64,000 bases of DNA from Pedobacter zeaxanthinifaciens (GCF_003313335.1 NZ_QMHP01000011.1:1-64000), one strand, 5' to 3'; positions 18,100-28,260 are shown, counted from the stretch's first letter. Numbers and translations are program-made. The notes: generated by a model from the letters alone, not told the origin.

Positions 18100-21000
18100 C
18101 TTTTGGTCTTTGTTCTGCTTCATCTCTGTATCTATTTCTACGTTTTTGGAATATTTCTTTAAATCTGTTATAGTCAACTACTAAGGTAAATCCTAGTCCG
18201 GTTTCAATGATTTGGCCTTGTACCACACTTTCAGTTTGATTGCGTCGGTATGCTCTTAAACGATATCTTCCGTCTCTAGAAAGTGCATACTCAACATTTA
18301 CGTTATCGGCAATGTTGGTGGCATTTTGGTTGGCCTGCTGAGGTCCTTCCAAAGCAAACGAACTTCCTACGGTTACTGTTAGGCGATCGTTAAGAAGTTT
18401 CTTTGAGATACCGAGCTCCAAATCAGTTTTTTGCTCTAAACTACCGGTCGAGTAATCTTCGGACGAGTTTACGCCGAAGTTCAAATCTACACCCTGAATC
18501 AAGTCAGAAGCCAAATTGTTCAACTGTTCGGTTAATAACTTGCTCACGCTCGAACGTGCCAAGGTAGACACGCCGCCACCGCCGCCAGCTAAACTTTGGA
18601 ATGGGTTGTTGGCAATGAAACGATTAAGTGCCAGTAAGGCAAAAACCTGCTTATTCAGTTCATTTTCATCTCTATTAACCGTTTGTAATTTAGTGTAAGC
18701 TAAACTTCCAATTTCAGTTCCTCGTTCGTTTTCAGGTAAGTCAATTTTGAAGGAAATGATAGGTTTGAGCAGTTCTCCTTTCATGTAAAGATAAACCTGA
18801 AAAGGCATTTTAGTTTTGGCTTGTACTAAATCTGGTTGGTTCAGTAAATCTATTGGTGCAGCATTAACTTCGTATAGAGCGGTTAAATTGATGTTTGCCT
18901 CAGTTGGTTCGCCGGTCCAAATTAAGGTACTTCCTTTCACAAGTTTAAATGGTTTTTTGCCTAAAGGCCCTACCGAAAGGCTGTAAGATCCATCTACTAC
19001 TTCATAACGCCCAGTCATACTAATTTTTCCGCTAGGGTCCATGGTAGCGTTCAAATCTGCGTCTCCTTTAATACTTAGCATATCACCATTGGCTGGATCC
19101 ACTACTACGTTAAGTTCCGCTTCTGGATCCACATTAATATCGGCTACTAAATTAATTCCTTTGATTGGCGATTTACTCACGCTATCCGTCTTTAAATCTT
19201 TCTGCCCGTTAAACGGAGGCGCATCTGCATCAATGAACTGTACAATTCCTTCTTGATCAATTACCGATGGATCATTTACTGGCATAGCGAAATAAAACTT
19301 CGTACCCTTTTCTACAGTTACATTCATGTTAACATCCGGCTGGTTCAAATTGCCACGCACTTTAATGTTACTGCTAAGGTAAACCGTACCGTAAATCATG
19401 TCGTTGTCAGCTGCGGTGGAGTTCATTGCCCTGAAATTATCAGTTTTAATATCCAAGCCAAAGCGAATGTTGTTGAAGTCGGATGTGTTGATATTTCCAT
19501 TTACGCTAGCTTTATTGCCCAACGAATCAACCAAAGTAAAGTTATTGAAACGTATACCTTGATTATTGAACGCAATTTCCTGCGTTGGCATAGTAAAATA
19601 GGAGTTAATGTAAGCAATCCTCATTCCGGCATCATTAAACTTTAACGCACCTAAAACTTGCGGCTGCGATGGTGTTCCTTTAATGGTGAATTGACCAGAA
19701 ATAGTACCCCTTCCTTCTTTGATTTGCCCCGCACTAACACTTTCAATTTGTGTAAGGTCAATTTTTTCAATGTTCACGCTAAGGTCTAAACTGCTTTGCG
19801 GTGCGGTATAATAAAATCCTTTAGCTGATAATTCATGAACGCCCTTTAAGCTAGCATCAACCTCAAATGCATTAGCAGTATTGTTGTTTACAATAGCTCT
19901 TAAATCGCCTAGTTCATCTTTTTGGTAACGTAACTTGTTAATGGTTAAATCGGCTTCAAATTTAGGGTTGCTTGCCAAATCCTTTACATTTACGTCGCCG
20001 TTAATTGCTCCACCTACCAAAGCAGTATCTGTTTCGGCAAATTTCATCAACGTTTCGATTTGGAAGTTCTTGAATTCTACATCCAAAGGTGCATTAGGTT
20101 GTTCAGAAGTGCTATTGATGCTCAGTAACTGCGAACCTTGACTGATATTAAACTCGTGTGCTAAAATTCCCGATTGACCAAACTGAATGTAGTTGTCCTG
20201 CGCAACAGTCCATTTTTCATAGTCTAATAATAACTTTTGTGGATCAAGACTGAACCTAAAATCTTTGTTAATCGATTGAAAAATACCGGCAATTACATAT
20301 TTGTCTTTACGTTGTCTATCTCTTAAGAAAACATTTAAATCAAGTTTGTTATCAGCCGCTGAGCCCGATATCTCGGTATTAAACAAGGCAATTGAAGTAT
20401 TTTGAATGCTGTTTACAAGTAACTTGTAGTTCAGTTTTTGTGCATCATTATTTACGTTCAGTTTTATGCTGTCCAAGTTAATACCGTTGTAGGCCACTTT
20501 CGGGAACACGGCGTTCATCAACAAGCTGTCTTTTTCTGTATCAATTAAACCATTAATTCTAGAAGGCGCAAAAGTGGTTAAGGCAGGTACAAAATCTTTT
20601 AAGAATTTTGGGTTATAGATATTTGCCGTAAATCGAATCCGTTGTGGAGGTATATTGGTTACCTCTCCAAATTCATAATACTTATTGATTTGGTTGATAA
20701 TTGCATTGCCTACTTTACTCAATTGATACTTTCCGTCCACAGTGGCGCTAATCAATTCAGATTTTAACGCTAATTTATTTTCGGTAGCAGTAGAAACTGC
20801 CTTAAGTTGAATGGTATCTACATTGAATTTTTTACCTTCTTTAACCAATTGTAGTCCAGTAGCAAAAACATCGCCGTTCAGGTAATCTACGTCTGCAGTT
20901 GCAATATCGGCTTTAATATTTCCAGCAAGTTTGAATTCGGTACTACTGAAGTTTAACTTTTGAAGATCAACCTGTTTCAGTGCCACGTTGGCTTTTACCG

Positions 21001-23080
21001 AGGGGTATTTCCCTGCTAAGTTAGCATTGGCATTAATTTCAAAGTTTGCATTGCTATCAGGCATTTTTGCTTTAATCGCTACTTTCTGATTTACATAATT
21101 ACCAGATAACTGAAGGTTGCGATAATTGTATTTATTGTAGTAGGCACTCAACACAGTTGCATTAAATTTTGCATTGATTTTTTTAGCATCTAAACCAGTG
21201 CCACTCACATTTGCCTTTGCCGAAACTCTACCTAGTGTAGGTTGTTGTTTCAGCAGCTTCCCAACGTTAAAGTTATTAAGGTTAATTGCGGCGTTATAGC
21301 TTTCTTTTCCTTTAGGCCCTTTCATGGTTGCCATAAGTACTGCGCCGCCCATGTCTGATCTTACATTTAAGTTGGTAGAAAAATCACTTAACGAGCCTTT
21401 AAATTTACCATTGGCATCAATTACGTTAGGCAATTCAATGCTTGGTGGTAACGATTTTTTAGGTACAACTGCAATGATATCACCCTTGGTGAGATATATT
21501 TTTCTGATGTTAAGATCCAGGAAAGCCTTGTTTACATCAGTAATGTTATTTGCTTTTCCATTAATATCAATTTGGGTGTTTCTTAAGCCGCTAATTTGAA
21601 GTTGAGGAATGTTTAAGCGATTGAGATAGCCATTTATTTTTGCGTTTACTTTAATCTTTTGATTGGTATACTGTGCAGGTAAAGCATTGCTGAAAAATGT
21701 GGCATCCTTTAAACCAATAGTGGTGTTTTTTAAATTGATGGCCAATTTTACTCGCTCAGGATTTTTGCTCAAATCAGTGATGGAACTAAAACTTAAGTCA
21801 GTTTCGTTTTCTATACTGGTATTTGGCGTTTTTAGCACAAAGTTATTAAGCTTAATTTGTTTATCGTTATAAATTGCATCACCTCTCAAAGCATTCAGTA
21901 CGAAGCCACTTTTATCGCTCAATGAGCCATTTTTAACCTTTGCAGTAATTCCTTTGCTGCTGTAATTAACTTCCTCAGCACCTAAGTTTAGCCCATTAAT
22001 ATCTAAATGATTAAAGTCAATACCTTTTTTCAAAGGTTTTACGCCTAAGTTATCATACTGCAAATGGTTGTTAACCAAATTGATTTTTTTAATAGCTAAA
22101 GCCAAAGACGACTCTTTAACGTCAACAGTATCCTGCACTTTATCCAAGTCGTTACTTGGTGCGGGTCTAAAAGCAAACTTTACAAAAGAATTGGCCAGTT
22201 CGGCATTATCGGTGGTGTAACTTGCATTAGTCAAGTCAACTTTTAAATTGTTAAAATGAAGTCGGTTAACGTCGGCAACAACATTGGTAGTGGTCAATTG
22301 ATCATCATAGTTCACTTTCACTTTATTGAACTCAAATTTTTGAACCTCAATGGTAGGTAGTTTTCCTTTTTCCTTTTCGGCGCTATCTACGCTATTGGTA
22401 ATGTGCTGTACCAGTTGTGTTAAAGGCTTTTGTTGTAAGTATAATAACGAGGTGTTATCTACAATAAAATCTTTAATTACATAACGCTGGTTTTGTAAAT
22501 CGAAATCCTTAATCTTCGTTTCCAATTTACCTAGATAAAACTTCACATTGTTGCCAGCTACATCGTCTTTGTAGGTAATTCCTATATTTTCAAATCGGAT
22601 TTTATCTACGGAAAACTTAAGTGTTGAAGTGGTATCTTTCTCCACTTTTTCTTCTGGTTTTTTCTGCTCGCTTGCAAAGGCATCAACTAAAAATGAAAAA
22701 TTGAAAGTTGTATCCGGATTAACCCGTTTAACATTTGCTCTGATGTTTTTAAGTTCAATGTAATTAACCTCTACCGTATTTTTTAGAAGTTTAAATAAGC
22801 TAATGTCTACCTGTAGTTTTTCAGCGTAAAGTAGGGTGTCCTTATTAAGATCTTCGATATAAAACTTATTCAGCACCACATCTTTGGGTAAAGCAATTTT
22901 AATACTTTCCAGTCGTACTTCTGTTTTAGTCTTATTTTTCAGGTAATTAATGGCCTTGTTTTTAACAAAGTTTTGTACCGCAGGGATATTGAGAGAGAAG
23001 GCAACCAACACTACCAATAGTATAACGCTGGCAATAATCCATAATACAATTTTTAGGCCTTTTCTAAAATACTTATTCAA
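18083..23080 (-). CDS. tamB: Translocation and assembly module protein TamB
   Basis: 1665 residues. An N-terminal signal anchor (about 9-29, VLWIIASVILLVVLVAFSL) is followed by an AsmA-like start (KTEVRLESIKIALPKDVVLN) and over 1,100 residues of beta-rich repeats typical of bridge-like groove proteins. The C-terminal DUF490/TamB domain (about 1190-1610) has GTISGQFTIKGTPSQPQVLG, ATMDPSGKISMTGRYEVVDG and EIGSLAYTKLQTVNRDENEL. TamB spans the periplasm from inner membrane to the TamA/TamL barrel. The gene precedes tamL and overlaps it, implying translational coupling. Size is normal for Bacteroidota TamB. Confidence 0.9.
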   Translation of the reverse strand: MNKYFRKGLKIVLWIIASVILLVVLVAFSLNIPAVQNFVKNKAINYLKNKTKTEVRLESIKIALPKDVVLNKFYIEDLNKDTLLYAEKLQVDISLFKLLKNTVEVNYIELKNIRANVKRVNPDTTFNFSFLVDAFASEQKKPEEKVEKDTTSTLKFSVDKIRFENIGITYKDDVAGNNVKFYLGKLETKIKDFDLQNQRYVIKDFIVDNTSLLYLQQKPLTQLVQHITNSVDSAEKEKGKLPTIEVQKFEFNKVKVNYDDQLTTTNVVADVNRLHFNNLKVDLTNASYTTDNAELANSFVKFAFRPAPSNDLDKVQDTVDVKESSLALAIKKINLVNNHLQYDNLGVKPLKKGIDFNHLDINGLNLGAEEVNYSSKGITAKVKNGSLSDKSGFVLNALRGDAIYNDKQIKLNNFVLKTPNTSIENETDLSFSSITDLSKNPERVKLAINLKNTTIGLKDATFFSNALPAQYTNQKIKVNAKINGYLNRLNIPQLQISGLRNTQIDINGKANNITDVNKAFLDLNIRKIYLTKGDIIAVVPKKSLPPSIELPNVIDANGKFKGSLSDFSTNLNVRSDMGGAVLMATMKGPKGKESYNAAINLNNFNVGKLLKQQPTLGRVSAKANVSGTGLDAKKINAKFNATVLSAYYNKYNYRNLQLSGNYVNQKVAIKAKMPDSNANFEINANANLAGKYPSVKANVALKQVDLQKLNFSSTEFKLAGNIKADIATADVDYLNGDVFATGLQLVKEGKKFNVDTIQLKAVSTATENKLALKSELISATVDGKYQLSKVGNAIINQINKYYEFGEVTNIPPQRIRFTANIYNPKFLKDFVPALTTFAPSRINGLIDTEKDSLLMNAVFPKVAYNGINLDSIKLNVNNDAQKLNYKLLVNSIQNTSIALFNTEISGSAADNKLDLNVFLRDRQRKDKYVIAGIFQSINKDFRFSLDPQKLLLDYEKWTVAQDNYIQFGQSGILAHEFNISQGSQLLSINSTSEQPNAPLDVEFKNFQIETLMKFAETDTALVGGAINGDVNVKDLASNPKFEADLTINKLRYQKDELGDLRAIVNNNTANAFEVDASLKGVHELSAKGFYYTAPQSSLDLSVNIEKIDLTQIESVSAGQIKEGRGTISGQFTIKGTPSQPQVLGALKFNDAGMRIAYINSYFTMPTQEIAFNNQGIRFNNFTLVDSLGNKASVNGNINTSDFNNIRFGLDIKTDNFRAMNSTAADNDMIYGTVYLSSNIKVRGNLNQPDVNMNVTVEKGTKFYFAMPVNDPSVIDQEGIVQFIDADAPPFNGQKDLKTDSVSKSPIKGINLVADINVDPEAELNVVVDPANGDMLSIKGDADLNATMDPSGKISMTGRYEVVDGSYSLSVGPLGKKPFKLVKGSTLIWTGEPTEANINLTALYEVNAAPIDLLNQPDLVQAKTKMPFQVYLYMKGELLKPIISFKIDLPENERGTEIGSLAYTKLQTVNRDENELNKQVFALLALNRFIANNPFQSLAGGGGGVSTLARSSVSKLLTEQLNNLASDLIQGVDLNFGVNSSEDYSTGSLEQKTDLELGISKKLLNDRLTVTVGSSFALEGPQQANQNATNIADNVNVEYALSRDGRYRLRAYRRNQTESVVQGQIIETGLGFTLVVDYNRFKEIFQKRRNRYRDEAEQRPKDEKAN

Positions 23081-23228
23081 TCGAGATTAAATTTGATGGT
23101 TTATTATGTGTTAATTCAGGTTTTAAAACCCAATTAGTAAACAATGCTTAAATCATAAAGTTTGATTTTGTTGCCAACTTATCGCATCAATTTTAACATA
23201 TATTGTTCCAAATTTGTATGTTTAGTTT

Positions 23229-23723
23229 ATGAATGTACTTGATTTTAAAATTACTTACGAAACCTACGAGCATATAAATGAGCTTTCATTAGAGGATAAG
23301 TTATTGTGTATTAGGGCTGAAGAAGCGTTAGGCACTTCTTACTCGCCTTATTCTAAATTTAAAGTAGGTACAGCAATACAGCTGGCCGATGGCGAAATTA
23401 TACTTGGAAGTAATCAAGAAAATGTAGCTTATCCTTCTGGTTTGTGTGCAGAACGAGTGGCACTTTTTGCTATTGGCGCAAGCAAACCACATGCGGTAAT
23501 CAGCACTATGGCCATCACTGCCTTTACTGAAAATTTCGATATTAAAAATCCGGTAACTTCTTGTGGCGCATGTTTACAAGTAATGGCCGAGTTTGAGCAA
23601 AAACAACAATCACCAATTGCAGTAATATTTTACTGTTTAAGCGGACAAATTATCAAAGTAAATGGAATCAAAAGTTTACTGCCTTTTGTTTTTGTAGAAG
23701 ATAGACTGGCCAGTAAGGCTTAG
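23229..23723 (+). CDS. cdd: Cytidine deaminase
   Basis: 164 residues, cytoplasmic. The zinc-dependent deaminase signature is complete: CAE (73-75, Cys73 zinc ligand and Glu75 proton shuttle) and SCGAC (111-115, Cys112 and Cys115). The three-Cys arrangement is that of homotetrameric Cdd. Substrate-binding segments SPYSKFKVGTAI and GSNQENVAYPSGL are standard. It converts cytidine/deoxycytidine to uridine/deoxyuridine for pyrimidine salvage. Single gene divergent from tamB. Confidence 0.9.
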   Translation: MNVLDFKITYETYEHINELSLEDKLLCIRAEEALGTSYSPYSKFKVGTAIQLADGEIILGSNQENVAYPSGLCAERVALFAIGASKPHAVISTMAITAFTENFDIKNPVTSCGACLQVMAEFEQKQQSPIAVIFYCLSGQIIKVNGIKSLLPFVFVEDRLASKA

Positions 23724-24101
23724 CTAAAATGATGAATCTTCGGAGTAGGTTAAACCGCCAAATTGCGGCAGTAATTTCCAAAAAAGATGTTTTTACACAG
23801 GTAGATGAGGTCGCTTACATAAGCAGGTGAGAATGTCTTATGTTTTTCACAGGTAGATACTATTCATATATAAAAATGATGCCATTGCAAAAATGTGCGT
23901 TTTTTGAGCTTATATGCGGTGTGCCATTTTAAGTGCTGTGGAATTTGAGGCGATTTTTTCCCGTATGATTGTGGAAATATTAGTATAAATTGTGGAATGA
24001 AGTTTTTTACCTCGTTTAGAAATTTCTTGCTAGGTATCAATAAAAATACAGACGTTTTATTTCGTTAAACATTTATCTTTAGCATTAAAACTAATCATCA
24101 T
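23724..24101. other. Intergenic region with a short direct repeat
   Basis: 378 bases without a gene. It holds a near-identical direct repeat, ATGTTTTTACACAGGTAGAT (23787-23806) and ATGTTTTTCACAGGTAGAT (23840-23858), 53 bases apart, upstream of the amidohydrolase gene. A 33-codon frame near 23729 has no supporting features. No clear terminator for cdd is seen. Confidence 0.5.
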
Positions 24102-25754
24102 ATGACTCATGCGAGGTTGTTGCTCCTAGCAACTTTATTGGTAATTTTAAGTGCTTGCGGTAAGCCAAAGGCAGATTTAGTAGTGTTCAACGCAAAAATA
24201 TACACCGTGGATAGTGCGTTTACCATTGCGGAGGCTATGGCAGTAAAAGATGGCAAGGTGCTTGCCCTAGGCAATTCGGAAGAAATCAAAAAGCAATATC
24301 CGGCGGCGGAAATGCTAGATGCTAACGGTAAAGCCATTTACCCCGGTTTTATAGATGCTCATGCGCACTTTTTTGGTTATGCTGAAAGTTTAAATACCGC
24401 CAATCTCTTTGAAACTAAATCTTGGGACGAAATTTTAGCACGGTTAAAAACTTTCGCAGCTGAGCATCCTAATGGTTGGCTAACCGGTAGAGGCTGGGAC
24501 CAAAATGATTGGCCGCAAAAACAGTTTCCTACCAAGGAGAAATTAGATGAACTTTTCCCTAACAGGCCAGTGCTATTAACCAGAATTGATGGTCATGCCG
24601 CAATTGCTAATCAAAAAGCACTTGATGCTGCCGGTATCACCAAAGCAGTTGAATTAACTGGCGGCGAAATTATGGTAGATAATGGTAAAATCACTGGCGT
24701 GCTTATTGATAACGCAGTGGATTTAGTGGCCAGCAAAATTCCAAGCTTAACAAAGGAAGAAATGAAAGCCTTACTGCTACAGGCGCAGGCTAATTGTTTT
24801 GAAGTTGGCTTAACTACCATTGATGATTGTGGTTTAAATTACGACGCAGTTGAGGGACTGGAAAAATTGCAGGCAAACGGCGATATTAAAATGAGGTTTT
24901 ATGTGATGCTTTCTGATAACCAGAAAAATTACGATTACCTTTTCAAACGTGGAGCAATTAAAACCGATAGATTAAATGTGAGCTCGTTTAAAGTTTATGC
25001 AGACGGTGCACTAGGTTCACGTGGAGCATGTTTACTGCATCCGTATACTGATATGCCGCAAAAAACAGGTTTTCTATTGAGCAACCTAAGTCATTTTGAA
25101 GAAGTTGCAAAGAAAATTTACGAGCATAATTTCCAAATGTGTACCCACGCCATCGGCGATTCTGCTAACAGGGCGATTTTGAAGATTTACAATAAAATTT
25201 TAGAACCTAATAATGATAGGCGTTGGCGTATTGAGCATGCACAAGTAGTTGCCCCTCAGGATTTTGACTTGTTTGGTAAGGCAAAGGTGGTGCCTTCTGT
25301 ACAACCAACACATGCTACATCGGATATGTATTGGGCACAAGATCGTTTAGGTAAAGACCGCATTAAAGGGGCCTATGCCTACAAACAATTGCTCAAACAA
25401 AATGGTTGGATACCATTAGGAACTGATTTTCCAGTGGAGCAAATTAACCCCATGTTAACATTTTATGCCGCTACAGCCAGAAAAGATGCTGCTAATTACC
25501 CTGAAGGAGGTTTTCAAATGGAGAATGCATTAACTCCCCAAGAAACGCTTCGAGGAATGACTATTTGGGCGGCTAAAGCAAATTTCGAAGAAAAGCAAAA
25601 AGGCAGTTTGGAAGTAGGTAAAGTAGCTGATTTTGTGATCATGGAAAACGATTTGCTCACCGCCAACCAACAGCAAATTTTGAAAAATAAGGTGATTAAA
25701 ACCTACCTTAATGGCGAGAAGGTTTACGATAAAGCTGCGCCGCGTAAAAACTAA
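24102..25754 (+). CDS. Exported YtcJ-like amidohydrolase
   Basis: 550 residues. The N-terminal lipoprotein signal ends at LSACGK, so it is anchored in the envelope. The amidohydrolase (TIM-barrel, metal-dependent) motifs are HAHFFGY after GFIDA (metal-binding HxH), THAIGDSANRA, WRIEHAQVV, and GTDFPVEQINP (metal/catalytic Asp). Members of this branch (YtcJ/AepA/N-substituted formamide deformylase-like) hydrolyse amide or ester bonds of uncertain substrates. Length is normal. Followed after 42 bases by a serine hydrolase gene, so a two-gene unit is likely. Substrate unknown. Confidence 0.85.
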   Translation: MTHARLLLLATLLVILSACGKPKADLVVFNAKIYTVDSAFTIAEAMAVKDGKVLALGNSEEIKKQYPAAEMLDANGKAIYPGFIDAHAHFFGYAESLNTANLFETKSWDEILARLKTFAAEHPNGWLTGRGWDQNDWPQKQFPTKEKLDELFPNRPVLLTRIDGHAAIANQKALDAAGITKAVELTGGEIMVDNGKITGVLIDNAVDLVASKIPSLTKEEMKALLLQAQANCFEVGLTTIDDCGLNYDAVEGLEKLQANGDIKMRFYVMLSDNQKNYDYLFKRGAIKTDRLNVSSFKVYADGALGSRGACLLHPYTDMPQKTGFLLSNLSHFEEVAKKIYEHNFQMCTHAIGDSANRAILKIYNKILEPNNDRRWRIEHAQVVAPQDFDLFGKAKVVPSVQPTHATSDMYWAQDRLGKDRIKGAYAYKQLLKQNGWIPLGTDFPVEQINPMLTFYAATARKDAANYPEGGFQMENALTPQETLRGMTIWAAKANFEEKQKGSLEVGKVADFVIMENDLLTANQQQILKNKVIKTYLNGEKVYDKAAPRKN

Positions 25755-25796
25755 TAAAGTGTTGAACTAATTTTTTTGACTAGAGATAATATACTG

Positions 25797-27614
25797 ATGA
25801 GAAAAGACAAACTGATAGGCCTAATTGCCGTTTGCTTAACGTTACTTACTACTTTAAATGCTTGTGCGCAAGATCACAAAAAGAATCAGAGCCGCCTAAA
25901 TACAATGGGCGACGTGGTGAAAAGCACCGTGTTATTGAACAACGCACAAAATTTTATTCCTATTGTAGGCCTTTCTGATAAAAGATTTGTATCTGTTGAC
26001 TTGGGCTACAAATATCAATTGGGATTTGATAGCTTACTTAACAAATACGCTGCGGTTGCCAAGTTGAGTGCTGCAAAATATGCTGATTCCACTACGCTGA
26101 ATGATTTGGAAGATGATGTGAAGTTTTACAACACCTTATTAATTGCTTTGGATGATGAAATGGCAAAAAATGGAAAGTACATCAACTTCATTATGGATAT
26201 CGCAAAGAGTAAAAATGTAGTAGTGGCATTATTTGGAAATGGTAGTTCCCTAGCCACCTTAGATTTGCTTAATGCGCCTTTAGTTTGGAGCGCTCAAAAT
26301 AACGAGGAAGCGGCAATGATAGCACCGCAGGTAATTTTTGGAGGAATAGCCGCTGAACATCTGCTTACTAAAAATTATTCGGCTAAATATGTTAAGGGCA
26401 CAGGATATACCACAAAAGTTACCCGTTTAAAATATACCGTACCTGAAGATGCTGGGGTAAATAGCGATGATTTAAGTGAAATTGAAGCTATCGCCAATGA
26501 AGGAATAGCTAAAAAGGCTAGTCCGGGTATGGTGGTCTTGGTAGCAAAGGATGGTAAGGTGATTTACAACAAAGCTTTTGGTTACCATACCTACGACAAT
26601 GTAATGCCGGATAAAGTAACGGATATTTTCGACTTGGCATCGGTAACTAAAGTAACTGCTACCACGCCTAGCGTTATGCGATTGGTTGAGCAGCAAAAAC
26701 TAAAGTTAGATACCAACGTTGGGTACTATGTTGCCAAAGCTCGCAATACACCAATGAATGGCACATTGGTGAGAGATGTAATGTTGCATCAAGCGGGCTT
26801 CATTCCTTACATTCCTTTTCACAATTACGTGAAAGAGGGAGATTATGCCAGAGATTCTTCTGCGGCTTATCCAACTAAAGTGGCAGATAATTATTACATC
26901 AAAAAAGGCTTTTTTAATGATTTTATGTGGCCTAAAATGCTTAACTCGCCTATCAAAACCAAGGGAAGTTATGTGTATAGTGATATCAGCATGTATGTAA
27001 TGCAGGATATTGTGGAGCATCTTTCGGAAATGCCAGAAGATCAGTATGTACAACAAAATTTTTATGTGCCACTAGGCATGCAAACTGCGGGTTATTTACC
27101 TCGTAATCGCTTTGCGAAGGACAAAATTGTACCTACAGAAGACGACAAAGCATTTAGAAAAACTTTGTTAGAAGGTTACGTACATGATCAAGGTGCTGCG
27201 CTAAAAGGAGGGGTAGCAGGCCATGCAGGTTTATTTGGCAGTGCAAATGATTTGGCCATCTATAATCAAATGCTTTTAAATAAGGGAACTTACGGTGGCG
27301 AGCAATATTTTACGCCTCAAACGGTAGATATGTTTACCAGCCGTCAGTCGAACGTGAGCCGTAGAGGTTTAGGGTTTGATAGATGGGACCCAGATACAAC
27401 CAAGAAATATCCTTCTGAATTAGCCTCGCCGCAAACCTTTGGCCACACGGGCTATACTGGTATCGGCGTTTGGACTGACCCTGCAAGAAACATGATCTAC
27501 ATCATCCTAACTAACCGTGTTCACCCAACAGTTAGCGAAATGTTAGGGAAGTTAAATATCAGGCCCCGCATACAAGATGTAATTAACAAAGCGATAGACA
27601 AATCGAAGAAATAA
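25797..27614 (+). CDS. Secreted serine hydrolase with GH3 C-terminal-like remnant
   Basis: 605 residues from the ATG at 25797 (an upstream TTG gives no better signal). Signal sequence ends NACAQ. Residues ~40-215 resemble the accessory C-terminal alpha/beta domain of family 3 glycoside hydrolases (FVSVDLG, NVVVALFGNG, APLVWSAQN, QVIFGGIAAEHLL), without the GH3 catalytic barrel. Residues ~225-590 are a class C beta-lactamase/PBP-like domain: SPGMVVLVAKDG, catalytic SVTK in FDLASVTKVTATTP, Tyr motif YVYSDISMYV (YSD in place of YxN), and HTGYTGIGVWTDP (HTG in place of KTG). Larger Bacteroidota proteins fuse a complete GH3 catalytic domain to this hydrolase; this one lacks that part. Cell-wall or glycan processing is inferred. 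Confidence 0.8.
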   Translation: MRKDKLIGLIAVCLTLLTTLNACAQDHKKNQSRLNTMGDVVKSTVLLNNAQNFIPIVGLSDKRFVSVDLGYKYQLGFDSLLNKYAAVAKLSAAKYADSTTLNDLEDDVKFYNTLLIALDDEMAKNGKYINFIMDIAKSKNVVVALFGNGSSLATLDLLNAPLVWSAQNNEEAAMIAPQVIFGGIAAEHLLTKNYSAKYVKGTGYTTKVTRLKYTVPEDAGVNSDDLSEIEAIANEGIAKKASPGMVVLVAKDGKVIYNKAFGYHTYDNVMPDKVTDIFDLASVTKVTATTPSVMRLVEQQKLKLDTNVGYYVAKARNTPMNGTLVRDVMLHQAGFIPYIPFHNYVKEGDYARDSSAAYPTKVADNYYIKKGFFNDFMWPKMLNSPIKTKGSYVYSDISMYVMQDIVEHLSEMPEDQYVQQNFYVPLGMQTAGYLPRNRFAKDKIVPTEDDKAFRKTLLEGYVHDQGAALKGGVAGHAGLFGSANDLAIYNQMLLNKGTYGGEQYFTPQTVDMFTSRQSNVSRRGLGFDRWDPDTTKKYPSELASPQTFGHTGYTGIGVWTDPARNMIYIILTNRVHPTVSEMLGKLNIRPRIQDVINKAIDKSKK

Positions 27615-27618
27615 AAGA

Positions 27619-27652
27619 AATCCCTACCACATGAGTGAGTAGGGATTATTTT
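27619..27652 (+). terminator. Intrinsic terminator of serine hydrolase gene
   Basis: Nine-base perfect stem AATCCCTAC (27619-27627) / GTAGGGATT (27639-27647), followed by ATTTTT. It lies directly after the stop codon. Confidence 0.75.
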
Positions 27653-27684
27653 TGCTAAATATCAATTTCAATGCGGCAGAATAG

Positions 27685-28260
27685 CTATTGTTTCAAAAAC
27701 GAAATAAGTTGCTGCATTGCTAAAGCCCTGTGGCTAATGTTATTCTTCTCGGTCATTTCCATCTCTGCAAAAGTGATTTCATAACCATTAGGTTGGAAAA
27801 TTGGGTCGTAACCAAATCCTTTGTTCCCGCTAGGTGAAGTTCTAATTGTACCTTCAATGGTGCCCTCAAACAAATGGTTCTTTCCATTTTGAATTAAGGA
27901 TATGACGGTTCTAAACCTGGCTTTTCTGTTAGTTTGTCCTTCCATATTTTTAAGCAGCAGTTCAAGGTTAATTTGGTCGTCTTTAATGCCGCTGTACCTC
28001 GCCGAAAAAATGCCAGGAGCGTTGTTCAAAGCTTCAACTTCTAATCCGCTATCATCTGAAAAGCAATCTAGGCCAAAATTATCAAATACATAAGTGCTTT
28101 TTAGCGTGGCATTTACAGCAAAGCTATCGCCAGTTTCTGGGATGTCAACTAAACAGTTAATGTCTTTTAAATTTAGCACCTCATAATCTGGGCTCAATAT
28201 TTTTGCTACCTCTTCCGTTTTGTGGATGTTATTAGTGGCAAAAACTAGTTTTCTTATCAT
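27685..28260 (-). CDS. rdgB: RdgB/HAM1 non-canonical purine NTP pyrophosphatase
   Basis: 191 residues from the ATG at 28260, which puts the family N-terminus KLVFATNNIHKTEEVAKIL at the start. The nucleotide-binding motifs SDDSGLEVEALNNAPGIFSARYSG, GKNHLFEGTIEGTI and GNKGFGYDPIFQPNG, then SHRALAM, are all intact. The enzyme hydrolyses dITP/ITP and XTP to the monophosphate, keeping damaged purines out of DNA and RNA. Its ATG overlaps the TGA of the upstream gene by four bases (ATGA), so the two are translationally coupled. Confidence 0.9.
   Translation of the reverse strand: MIRKLVFATNNIHKTEEVAKILSPDYEVLNLKDINCLVDIPETGDSFAVNATLKSTYVFDNFGLDCFSDDSGLEVEALNNAPGIFSARYSGIKDDQINLELLLKNMEGQTNRKARFRTVISLIQNGKNHLFEGTIEGTIRTSPSGNKGFGYDPIFQPNGYEITFAEMEMTEKNNISHRALAMQQLISFLKQ

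Noticed and set aside
23729..23830. 33-codon frame in the gap after cdd
   Set aside because: No signal, TM, SD or -7 box; contains the direct repeat and looks like chance.
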